From positions 1 through 25,965 of IMG/VR virus record IMGVR_UViG_3300035698_013242: 25,965 nucleotides of DNA, one strand, 5' to 3'. The stretch is from a virus. The notes beneath the pieces were generated by a model that searched no databases, was not told the origin of the DNA, and saw only the letters and a program-made list of their open reading frames with translations. The translations under genes and the position numbers were made by a program. Each line of letters begins with the position of its first letter. The stretch's first letter is position 1. Below, piece by piece: positions 14,177-22,368 of this stretch.

Positions 14177-14901
14177 TGAATTGTAAATCTTTCCGAGTTA
14201 TCACTGAGATTGAAACGATAGTAAATGGGGAATCTAAGGTTGTTATACAAACCTATGTCTTAGACCCCACAACGGTTAATACACATCAACATGGGATGTC
14301 GGAGGAGGGCACAAAGCAGTTTCTAACTATTTCAGGGATGGCCCAGTGTGTAGGGGCCACAAAGCCTTTAGATGTTCAAGTTTATGCGTTACCTTTGAAT
14401 GATGGAGTGGTGGCGGATAAAAGGAAGGTTCTCCTAAATGATTTGATGGAAGAAGCCAAAGCTCCTTTTAAGGGGATGAAAAGAGAGGTGTGTACAGATA
14501 TATTTTGTTCTGATGCTAATGAGTGGCTTATTGAGCTATACCAAGCACAACAGAATAAACACGATTTAGAGCCTTGGGATGATGTTTGGGGTAGGCGGAT
14601 TGCTTTTATAGATGATACGCAAAAGGAAATGGTTAGTATAAGCCTTGTATCATTGAGGAGTAGGCCTATTGAGAAGGATGTTGCGGCTTTGTTTGGCAAA
14701 GAAGAGTACGAAATAATGGGTCTTTTAGCTTCTACAGATGGTAGATACCTTTTGATTACAGGAAAGGATATTTCTTGCGAGGAGCTTAATGCAGAAGATA
14801 TGGAGCAACTAAATGCGTTGGAAGATGCTTGGCAGGTTGAAGCAGAAAAAGACAAGCCCGCAGAGGATGGGGTTTTAGATCTTCCTTGGGGGAAGGTTTG
14901 A
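14176..14901 (+). CDS. Hypothetical structural-operon protein, 241 aa
   Basis: Not recognised. The N-terminal beta part (FRVITEIETIVNGESKVVI, then the short motif THQHG) is followed by a helical centre (REVCTDIFCSDANEWLIELY) and an acidic C-terminus. The start overlaps the stop of the actin-like gene (TAATG). This tight link makes it the best candidate for a partner of the actin-like protein, though nothing in its sequence proves that. Confidence 0.6.
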   Translation: MNCKSFRVITEIETIVNGESKVVIQTYVLDPTTVNTHQHGMSEEGTKQFLTISGMAQCVGATKPLDVQVYALPLNDGVVADKRKVLLNDLMEEAKAPFKGMKREVCTDIFCSDANEWLIELYQAQQNKHDLEPWDDVWGRRIAFIDDTQKEMVSISLVSLRSRPIEKDVAALFGKEEYEIMGLLASTDGRYLLITGKDISCEELNAEDMEQLNALEDAWQVEAEKDKPAEDGVLDLPWGKV

Positions 14902-14906
14902 ACACC

Positions 14907-15200
14907 GTGACCATCAAGATCACTGCGAAGGATGGGTCCACGAGAGAGATACTTGTGTATCCCACCCAAGTTCAAGTTAGCCAAGACCCAATGCGTATGG
15001 GGTCTCTTTTGGTTTTTGAGGCACAGATACCTGAAAATAATCAGGAGGATGCTTTAGCGTGCCTGGTTGGTAGTTTGAGAAACACACCTGAAAGGTTCCC
15101 ATTAGTAAAGGCTCAGAAAGAAGATGTCCCTGAAGAGGCTGCTTTAGAAAAAGAATTTTCTTTACGAGAGTTCCTGGAGGATACATGTATTTCCGATTAA
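14907..15200 (+). CDS. Hypothetical structural-operon protein, about 97 aa
   Basis: Not recognised. A beta-strand start (TIKITAKDGSTREILVYP) suggests a small ubiquitin-like or tail-associated fold; the end is acidic. The start is uncertain: GTG at 14907 has GGAAGG about 10 bases upstream and is preferred, but TTG at 14898 or 14886 is possible and would overlap the previous gene. The 3' end overlaps the next gene by 16 bases. Confidence 0.55.
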   Translation: MTIKITAKDGSTREILVYPTQVQVSQDPMRMGSLLVFEAQIPENNQEDALACLVGSLRNTPERFPLVKAQKEDVPEEAALEKEFSLREFLEDTCISD

Positions 15201-16384
15201 CCGAAGCACTCAAGAGACGTTTCATTCTAGAGCTGCGGAGATATTGGCAAACCCATCCCAGGTATCCGGACCTAGTAGATAATATTCAGGGGAAGTATTC
15301 CTTCAAAGAAAGACCTCAACATGGAATCATTGTCAAAACAGGTTCAGCAAACCATGTCCTTTTGTCTGCCGATAATTATGTAGGCACCGTGGAAAGCTAC
15401 ACCTACCTCACGACAGTAAAGAACTTCCCCGGGTTGGCTTTAGAATGGGTCAGGGAGGATGCGGTGGCCATTCAGAATAATAGGGGGGTCTTTCCTTCTC
15501 CGCCCGGTGTGTATTACATAGAACTCACTGAGGACAATGAGTTCTTTGTAGATCAGTTATTAGATGTGGAACGGGAAGCGGTAACGAAAGTATCCGATAC
15601 CGTTTGGCAGCTTCAACACCCACCCCTAATGGGAACCTTACGCTTATATGAACAACCTGCGGGTTTTCAGTTGGTGGAGGGTATCAACTACAATCTGACA
15701 TTAGATGCCCAAGGCAAACCTACAGGGGAGATCATTCTGGTAAACCCCTTGACCGGAGGACGGTCCCTAACCGCCGATTACCGGACACCGGGGGGAACAA
15801 CGGGACCTTATACGTTAATCCCAGGTAGGGCTAATAACAGGGCGATCCCTGGTGTTGTGTTAGCCTTTGGGAGACGGAATGCTAAAGGTGATAGGTTAGC
15901 TGTAGTAGTAGAGAGTATAAGACGGCCCGCTGCGTTAGAGTATGGCGGCAAGTGGGAACTTACTTTAGACTTTGATGTTATGTCTAGAGACGTTTACGCC
16001 CAGCAAGAAATAGCTGATCAATCCGTTGTATATCTATGGGGGATTCTACGGTCATATCTGTCTTCAGAAGGTATAGAGTTGATGGACATTTCAATGGGGG
16101 GTGAGGCGGAGGAACCCTATGACGAGACAGGGGATGATTATTTTTATACGTCGTCCTTTTCAATTACCGTCCTAACGGATTGGTCCGTGCATGTGCCTTT
16201 AGGATTGTTCCTGAGACAAGTAGCTCCTCTAACGGTGGAACAAAGTAGAACTGTTGCAGCTATGACGGATGAGGAACTTGATGGTTGGCAGGGTAATATA
16301 ACAATGCTTGAGAATTTAGGGCTTCAGTATGTTTCTGATCCTTTTTTCTCCGGTCGAAGTGATACTTATGAAGTACTTAAATGA
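15185..16384 (+). CDS. Large tail/neck structural protein, 399 aa
   Basis: Starts with a basic helix (ALKRRFILELRRYWQTHPRY) and the phrase NIQGKYSFKERPQHGIIVK, which I associate with conserved virion proteins of large phages without a firm name. The middle holds beta modules resembling those in the sheath (INYNLTLDAQGKPTGEIILV). The C-terminal region (VYLWGILRSYLSSEGIELMD, then FSITVLTDWSVHVPLG) has the helix-strand layout of tail-terminator proteins. GGAGG is 5 bases before the ATG, within the previous gene. Placed one gene before the sheath, it could be the tail or sheath terminator. Confidence 0.6.
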   Translation: MYFRLTEALKRRFILELRRYWQTHPRYPDLVDNIQGKYSFKERPQHGIIVKTGSANHVLLSADNYVGTVESYTYLTTVKNFPGLALEWVREDAVAIQNNRGVFPSPPGVYYIELTEDNEFFVDQLLDVEREAVTKVSDTVWQLQHPPLMGTLRLYEQPAGFQLVEGINYNLTLDAQGKPTGEIILVNPLTGGRSLTADYRTPGGTTGPYTLIPGRANNRAIPGVVLAFGRRNAKGDRLAVVVESIRRPAALEYGGKWELTLDFDVMSRDVYAQQEIADQSVVYLWGILRSYLSSEGIELMDISMGGEAEEPYDETGDDYFYTSSFSITVLTDWSVHVPLGLFLRQVAPLTVEQSRTVAAMTDEELDGWQGNITMLENLGLQYVSDPFFSGRSDTYEVLK

Positions 16385-16392
16385 GGTGACTA

Positions 16393-16845
16393 ATGGCTAT
16401 TTTTACATATCAGTGTGACTGTGGGATGAGGTTTGAGGCATCCCGTCCAGGTGCCGAGGGGAAACTTCCCTATAAGTGTCTTCAATGCGGGGAAATGGCT
16501 CCTAGGTCTATTCCGCAGGATCTCCAGGGCAGCTTTCGCCAAGACGTTGAAGGCCTGATGCCTACAAATACGGGCATATCACAATTGGATGCTCATATTG
16601 ACAGGAGTATTGGGGCCTCCGCTCGTAAGGGGTGGGAGATCACGGATAAGCGCGTGCAAGAGAAGCGTGAGGTGTTGGCCGGTAACACGGATGCGACGGG
16701 CTATGATCTATCTCGTAACCCCGACGGGACATATAGAGTCATGGAAAAAGATGAACGTGGCGTGCATGAACGAGCTTTAGCTATCCATAGTGAAGCTCAG
16801 AATGGCCCTAGTCCAAAGAAGCCAGAATCTGCTAATAATAAATAG
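16393..16845 (+). CDS. Zinc-ribbon phage protein, 150 aa
   Basis: An N-terminal FmdB-like zinc ribbon (YQCDCGMRFEAS and YKCLQCG, residues 6-33) is followed by a helical, charged, probably extended region (residues 60-150). GAGGTGAC directly precedes the ATG, the same leader as the sheath gene (GAGGTGACC), so the two may be translated at matched rates. The terminator at 16889 ends its transcript. It may assist tail assembly; function not shown. Confidence 0.65.
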   Translation: MAIFTYQCDCGMRFEASRPGAEGKLPYKCLQCGEMAPRSIPQDLQGSFRQDVEGLMPTNTGISQLDAHIDRSIGASARKGWEITDKRVQEKREVLAGNTDATGYDLSRNPDGTYRVMEKDERGVHERALAIHSEAQNGPSPKKPESANNK

Positions 16846-16888
16846 CCCGCCGTTTTTGCTTCAATAAACATCTATTACCAGTGCTACC

Positions 16889-16923
16889 CGGCATCTTGTC
16901 GTGGACAGATGTGCCGATTTTTT
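16889..16923 (+). terminator. Rho-independent terminator between the operon and the sheath gene
   Basis: CGGCATCTTGTC (16889-16900) pairs with GACAGATGTGCCG (16904-16916) around a GTG loop, with a small bulge, followed by ATTTTTT. It would end or attenuate the upstream operon, so the sheath gene probably has its own promoter. AATAAATACTT at about 16932 resembles a T4-type late promoter core but is a single case. Confidence 0.65.
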
Positions 16924-16955
16924 GGGCTGGAATAAATACTTAATGAGGTGACCAA

Positions 16956-19900
16956 ATGGCTTTCCCTGAAACTGATTACGCGCCCCCCGGAGTTTATACT
17001 AAGACTTCTTTCGATAACCCCCTAAGCCGGACGCTGGAAGCGCTTAAGATTCCGGTACTTATTGGTGAAGGTAACGAGAACTTATTTCAGCAAGATTTGG
17101 AATTAGTTCGTGGTTCCTCCGCTACCGTAGACCAGAGGGTAGCTAGTGAAGATGAATCTTTACGGGCTGTTATCTCGGTTACAGCCGCAGGCCAAGTTAC
17201 TTCCGGTCCTTTTGATGGAACCCTGGATACTTTTCAGGTCGTCAATTACCCCATCGTAACTGGGGATGGTAACGGAACTACAACTTCAAACCGTACCGAT
17301 GTAGTGGTAACGGTTGATGGACAGCTAGTTCCCGCTCGTGCTGTGAATGGTACTACAGGTATCATTCAACTTACTGCGACACCCGCCAAGGACGCTATCG
17401 TACGATGCACCTATTACTTTAATAGGACGGATACGCTGGTTATGGATGATGTTTCTGACCAGGTACCGAATAGAAGTGCTACCGTCAAGGCTTTGACTGG
17501 TTTGGCCGATGTGGATGCTCCTGATAATCAGGGTGCTACATTGAACATTCATGGTGATATCCTTAATACGGCTGGCGGGATTGCTCAGGAAGCCAATAAT
17601 GTCCTCAACGTAGTTGTGGATGGGGTTAACCGTAGTATTGTATTGCCTGCCCGCAGTGCTTCTACAATGGCCCAAGTGGCAGCCTCTATTGTTGCAGCAA
17701 AAGCTGGGACATTGACGGCTACTACCTTTGTTAATAGCTTTGGTCATTCAACCCTTCAGCTTCAAGCGGATGGCAGCGTTGCCATTCTTGACGGAAGTGC
17801 GACAGGGATATTAGGACTTATTACTGGTTTGGCAGATAACCGTACAAGTACCTTCTACACATTTAACGGTCCGATTGTGGATGGTTCCGGTGGTGGTGTT
17901 GGAACTACAGACCCTTCACATCTTGTGGTTAGGGTTAATGGCGTTCAGGTAATACCTATATCTGTAGACGGTGCCTCCCGTGCTGTGACACTTGCAACGG
18001 CTCCTAAGTCGAGTGCAACGGTAACTATCCAGTATTATTGGAATACTTGGCAAGATACTTTCGATTACCTTGCTCATATCAATGTGACTAGTATCACACG
18101 CTGCGGGACAGTCCCCAGTGTTAGTGATTATGTTCAGGAAGCTGATTTTGTACTTAAAGATGACAAGATCATGTGGGGAACCGCAGTCAGTGTAGCCGCT
18201 GGTATAAATACCACGGGATATGAGCCCTTTGATTCCACTCAGGTTACTAACCTCTTGGTAGACGACAGAACATTCTTTTCCGAATGTACGCCTGTAATTC
18301 AAGCTAGTGGTGGGATTTCCTCGGATTCCCGTCTTGAGTTCCAGCTTTCTAACACACCTACCCTTGGTAATGGTCGTGATACACCATTAGGCCAGAGCCT
18401 ATACCAGACCTTGAGCAACAACCGTATGGACGTACCAGTTAATCGTCCCGATGTTGTTTGGGCATACTGGGGTTATGATGTCCAGGATGCACTCGGCAGA
18501 GGCCGTGTGGAAGTTTTGAAGGTTGAGGGTACGGTTATCACCTTAGCGGAGAAAGTTCCCGTAGACGCTACCGTATGGTCCACCTTCTATTACAACTTGC
18601 TAACGGATGCGGTCTACACACTTAACTGTGAAGTAGGCGGTCCTTCCGGTGTTGGCCAGTATACGGTTCAGAACGCTTTAGGCGCTGGGATCTTTGGTGC
18701 AACTATTATTGCGGGAAGCAAGGGTGCAGCTCTTCTAGGTGTTACCGTTGAGTTCCCCTCCGGTTCTGAATTAACACCTGATTTCCATTATGAGTCCGTA
18801 AGTGGAGAATACTTCACAGGCCCCGTGGAAGAGATTGTTACTGTCACGTTTGAAAGCCGTATTGCTTCTTTGGCTAGGTACACCCTGTCCGGAAGTGGTC
18901 CTTATTCCTTTATTCCGGGTCAGTCCGATTATCTTCGGTTAGATATTCACGGTACTGATGTGTTCACTACAACGGGACTTAATTTAGGCTCCCCTTCAGC
19001 AGTAACTACCCACGTAGGTGGCTATTTTGCTTCCCTTGTAGGTAGCGAACTGGTTTATGCTGGTGGTACTACGGGAACGGTTGGTGTCGATGTTGATATC
19101 ACGGCGGAAGAGCTGCTTACCCTTAAGGTAGACAATGTTCAAATTCCTGTGATCATCCCACCTACAGTCACAGCACTTGATATCAATTACTTCGTAGACC
19201 GGATCAATGATTGTGCTTCCGGGCATGGTGGTGCAGCAGGTGCCGCTACAGGTGCTCTTGCAATTGAATTGGCTGCTGGGTTAAGACCTCCCGCAGCATC
19301 CACTTCCGATGATTATTATGTCGGTTGGAATGTAGTTGTCGGTGACGGTGCCGCTGCCGCAACGCCTGGTCAAGTACGTACTGTGACTGCTTATGACGGC
19401 GTTTCCGGTGTGGCTACTGTAGCTGCATGGGCGGTTGGCGATCTGGCGGCTGGCGATGACTACTACATCTACAACCCCGCAACCGTAGCGGAATTCACAG
19501 GCACGGGCGTATTCGACGGCCCCTATCTTGTGGATGCTGGTCTGCATTGTGAGCTTGAACTGTTTTATCATGGAGATGGATCGGGTGTTAAGCCCATCTC
19601 TATTCTAATAGATGGCCCGGGTCCTGTGACATACTCCTCTGCTACTACTTTAGCCGCAGCGGTTACAGCAGCTATAGCGGCGGAACTGATTGCAACGCCT
19701 TCTGCTCCTCACGCTGGTCTTATAATCACTTGTGAGGCTGATGCGGATGGCCAGTTGGTCTTTTCAATGCAGCTTCCTGGTGTGGATACCGCTGGTTCCC
19801 TACAGTTCTTAGACGCTTCAGCACCAGCGGCGGACTTCGCAATCGCAGCGGGCTTGGATACGGGATCTACACCAGATGAGGCACAGGCAGCCTTGGTTCA

Positions 19901-21833
19901 GGGTCCTATAGCTCGTGCTTATGACGCTCCTGTTGCAGGAACGGCTAAGCCTTATGATAGAGTTATCCTTCGTAACCGCGTCCTACCTGGATCAAACAGT
20001 CTAGCCTCTGAGAGTATTGTCGCTAAGACTACCCTTGAGGTTATGATTGGAAATGATCTTGTAGGTTTGGCTACGGGTGATACGGGTCTTGCTGGTTATG
20101 CCGCTGTAGTACACCCCGCAACGATGGCCGGTTCTATCGGTTATTTGGGCGGACAGGATGCTGTAACGGCTGAACCCCAGGTGACTTTCTATGATGGTAC
20201 TGGTTCACAGGGTGTGAATAACGTCTTTAGTTTTGAACTGGACGGAACGCCCGTAAGCGTAGACTTTACGGCTATCGCAGCCGGAACAGCTACGAACCTT
20301 GGACCTATAACGGATGTTACTAGTGTTATGGGGCAGATTGTTGCCGCAATGGCCACAGTAGGTACTTGGGGAGTTGCAGGAGCAATCGTAGCTAATAACA
20401 TTATCCGTCAAGAAGGTGCGGGCTTCCGTATCACGGGTACGGATACTACTACACAGGCTAAGCTTGTTATTGGTAGCGGTTCCGCAACGGGACTCTTGGG
20501 CTTCGGCGCTGGATCTGCTGCACTTCGTAAAGAGGTTGAAGTAGCTGAATTGGCTTCCGCTCTGATGAGTAATCAGATAACCACATTTAATGATTGGGTT
20601 CTGGACCCCACCGCGTTTTCTGTGACCTCCTTTGCGAAGTGGGGTATTGCAACGGTGGTAGAGGATGCTACCGGAGCAGACTTCCTTTATGTACAGGACG
20701 CTCCTGTTTTGGCTGCTCAGTTAGGTACTCTGTCTAGTGTTACAGTGCTGAATCCTAGTCCGAATCTTCAGAATGCTCTTTTCTATGGAACGGGGCTTAC
20801 TTCTGAGGACGGCGACGGTGGTGTAGGTGACCCTGCACTTGATGGATACTTTGTAACCTCTTCAAGCACTACTGGTTCAGGTAGCAGGGCTACTTCGGTA
20901 CTCAATAATGGCATAGGCCAGGATGGTATCGTTGGTCAGACCTATCAGGATGAAGTTACTGGCTTGACCTTTACAATCCTGCCTAGGGGTTGGAGTACAG
21001 ATAAGGTTGGACCTTGGGTTAGTTATCCTGTAGGCGCCACATCCCTTTTCACTGTTCGTTGCAGTACTACACAGACTTGTGATGCTAACATCCCCGTGAA
21101 GGTTGTTCCTGGTGTAGAGATGAAAATCTCTAATACGGTCAATGTCAATGTGGATGATACGGCTACGGTACAGACTTTCGAGAGATCCGGTAATGAGCCC
21201 GCAATAGGGGATCTTTACTATGCCTCTTATGTCTATTCGAAGCTTGACTTTACAACGCAGTTCTTTACGAAGATGTCTGCGGCTGAAGCTGCTTTCGGTT
21301 CACCTATTCCGGACAACCCCGTTTCCTTGGGTGCCTATTTGACAATGTTGAATGGTGCCGTATTGGTTGGGGTGAAACAGGTACAGAAAGAGGAAGGTTC
21401 AGAGCAGGCTAGTCTGACTTCATATCGTGATGCGGTAGAAGAGTTGGAAGGTATCTTGCCGGGATTCGTTTCCCCTGACATCCTTATTCCTATGAGAGGG
21501 GATTCCACGGATCTTTACCAGGTCATCAGACGTTCCTGCGATAAGATGAGCAGCATTCGCTACAAAGCGGAAAGAACTGCAATTCTAGGAACTTCCGCGG
21601 GGACTAGTAAGGATGCCGTAATTACTATGGCAAAAACCTTAAGCTCTACCCGTATGAGACTTGTTTATCCTGATATGGTTCTGATTACCGTGCAGGATAA
21701 TGTAGGGAACTTGAAGGAATACTTGGCGGACGGTACCTTTGTGGCTGCTGGTCTGTGTGGTGCTGTTGTTAGTCCTAATAGGGACGTCGCAACACCTTGG
21801 ACAGGTCTTCGGTTAGTTGGGTACACAAGGTAA
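16956..21833 (+). CDS. Contractile tail sheath protein, giant form, interrupted by TAA near its 3' end
   Basis: 1625 residues before the stop. N-terminus YAPPGVYTKTSF is typical of sheath proteins. The C-terminal part has the sheath core: VSLGAYLTMLNGAVLVGVKQ, then the VSPDILIPMRG and YKAERTAILGTSA stretches, and GLRLVGYTR. Between them lie many inserted modules: residues 92-160 and 302-370 are copies of each other (PIVxG-G, V-x-V-G-x-V, Y-x-x-N), and the 195-295, 670-770, 870-970 and 1087-1205 regions look like a second module type. T4 gp18 has 659 residues, so this sheath is heavily decorated. The frame ends at TAA (21831-21833) and continues afterwards to 22250. GAGGTGACC precedes the ATG. 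Confidence 0.9.
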   Translation: MAFPETDYAPPGVYTKTSFDNPLSRTLEALKIPVLIGEGNENLFQQDLELVRGSSATVDQRVASEDESLRAVISVTAAGQVTSGPFDGTLDTFQVVNYPIVTGDGNGTTTSNRTDVVVTVDGQLVPARAVNGTTGIIQLTATPAKDAIVRCTYYFNRTDTLVMDDVSDQVPNRSATVKALTGLADVDAPDNQGATLNIHGDILNTAGGIAQEANNVLNVVVDGVNRSIVLPARSASTMAQVAASIVAAKAGTLTATTFVNSFGHSTLQLQADGSVAILDGSATGILGLITGLADNRTSTFYTFNGPIVDGSGGGVGTTDPSHLVVRVNGVQVIPISVDGASRAVTLATAPKSSATVTIQYYWNTWQDTFDYLAHINVTSITRCGTVPSVSDYVQEADFVLKDDKIMWGTAVSVAAGINTTGYEPFDSTQVTNLLVDDRTFFSECTPVIQASGGISSDSRLEFQLSNTPTLGNGRDTPLGQSLYQTLSNNRMDVPVNRPDVVWAYWGYDVQDALGRGRVEVLKVEGTVITLAEKVPVDATVWSTFYYNLLTDAVYTLNCEVGGPSGVGQYTVQNALGAGIFGATIIAGSKGAALLGVTVEFPSGSELTPDFHYESVSGEYFTGPVEEIVTVTFESRIASLARYTLSGSGPYSFIPGQSDYLRLDIHGTDVFTTTGLNLGSPSAVTTHVGGYFASLVGSELVYAGGTTGTVGVDVDITAEELLTLKVDNVQIPVIIPPTVTALDINYFVDRINDCASGHGGAAGAATGALAIELAAGLRPPAASTSDDYYVGWNVVVGDGAAAATPGQVRTVTAYDGVSGVATVAAWAVGDLAAGDDYYIYNPATVAEFTGTGVFDGPYLVDAGLHCELELFYHGDGSGVKPISILIDGPGPVTYSSATTLAAAVTAAIAAELIATPSAPHAGLIITCEADADGQLVFSMQLPGVDTAGSLQFLDASAPAADFAIAAGLDTGSTPDEAQAALVQGPIARAYDAPVAGTAKPYDRVILRNRVLPGSNSLASESIVAKTTLEVMIGNDLVGLATGDTGLAGYAAVVHPATMAGSIGYLGGQDAVTAEPQVTFYDGTGSQGVNNVFSFELDGTPVSVDFTAIAAGTATNLGPITDVTSVMGQIVAAMATVGTWGVAGAIVANNIIRQEGAGFRITGTDTTTQAKLVIGSGSATGLLGFGAGSAALRKEVEVAELASALMSNQITTFNDWVLDPTAFSVTSFAKWGIATVVEDATGADFLYVQDAPVLAAQLGTLSSVTVLNPSPNLQNALFYGTGLTSEDGDGGVGDPALDGYFVTSSSTTGSGSRATSVLNNGIGQDGIVGQTYQDEVTGLTFTILPRGWSTDKVGPWVSYPVGATSLFTVRCSTTQTCDANIPVKVVPGVEMKISNTVNVNVDDTATVQTFERSGNEPAIGDLYYASYVYSKLDFTTQFFTKMSAAEAAFGSPIPDNPVSLGAYLTMLNGAVLVGVKQVQKEEGSEQASLTSYRDAVEELEGILPGFVSPDILIPMRGDSTDLYQVIRRSCDKMSSIRYKAERTAILGTSAGTSKDAVITMAKTLSSTRMRLVYPDMVLITVQDNVGNLKEYLADGTFVAAGLCGAVVSPNRDVATPWTGLRLVGYTR

Positions 21834-21866
21834 GCTCGGACACTTGATCCGGTAGAAGCGAACCAG

Positions 21867-22250
21867 GTGGCTCAGAATGGTGTTACCGTGATGGAAGACA
21901 AACCTCCATTCATTAGGGTACGTCACGGGCTTACCACTGACATGACGGATGTCCTTACGAAGCTCCCGACAATTATTATGATTCATGATGAGGTTCAGCG
22001 CCAGTCCCGGCAGGTGTTAGATAACTTTATCGGAATCAAATTCTTGCCTGGTGTTTTAGGTCAGGTTGAAGGTCGGTTGGCTATGATGCTTAAACGCCTT
22101 GTAGCAGCGGATATCATTAAAGCCTACACAGGGGTTAAGGCTGGTGTTTCAGCCGACGATCCTACAGTGGGTGAAGTTGAAGCCTTCTACTCACCCATAC
22201 TCCCTCTCTTGTACCTGGTACTTTCCTTCCACCTCCGGTCCAACCTCTAA
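21867..22250 (+). CDS. C-terminal segment of the tail sheath, in frame after an internal TAA
   Basis: Bases 21834-22250 continue the sheath frame without any other stop: ARTLDPVEANQ directly follows the TAA, then IRVRHGLTTDMTDVLTKLP, a helical tract (RLAMMLKRLVAADIIKAYTG) and VEAFYSPILPLLYLVLSFHL. That is the expected end of a sheath protein. The nominal start (GTG 21867) and the next (ATG 21891) both lack a ribosome site. So this is probably not an independent gene: it is the sheath tail, reached by readthrough, or lost through a recent mutation or a sequence error. Confidence 0.7.
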   Translation: MAQNGVTVMEDKPPFIRVRHGLTTDMTDVLTKLPTIIMIHDEVQRQSRQVLDNFIGIKFLPGVLGQVEGRLAMMLKRLVAADIIKAYTGVKAGVSADDPTVGEVEAFYSPILPLLYLVLSFHLRSNL

Positions 22251-22313
22251 GTGTCCGAAACTAAAGGGTTTTTCTACCCCCAACCCACACCCCAAACACC
22301 CAGGTAAAAGTCT

Positions 22314-22342
22314 TTGACAAAGGCCACCGTTGGGACTACCCT
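22314..22342 (+). promoter_or_regulatory. Putative promoter of the second homing-type endonuclease
   Basis: TTGACA (22314-22319), 17 bases, then TACCCT (22337-22342), 27 bases before the ATG at 22369. The -35 is perfect, the -10 poor. The gap 22251-22313 shows nothing else. Confidence 0.35.
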
Positions 22343-22368
22343 TGTAATCAAATACAGGGGAGGTTCCA

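Noticed and set aside
16930-16945. T4-like late promoter (AATAAATACTT) for the sheath gene
   Set aside because: A single imperfect match; I found no matching sites ahead of other structural genes.
21831-21833. Genetic-code change with TAA read as sense
   Set aside because: TAA, TAG and TGA all end other genes in the window at sensible places, so a general recoding is not supported.
21826-21836. AGGTAAG at the sheath stop as a spliceosomal 5' splice site
   Set aside because: Phage of bacteria, no intron signals, and the frame continues directly after the stop without any insert.
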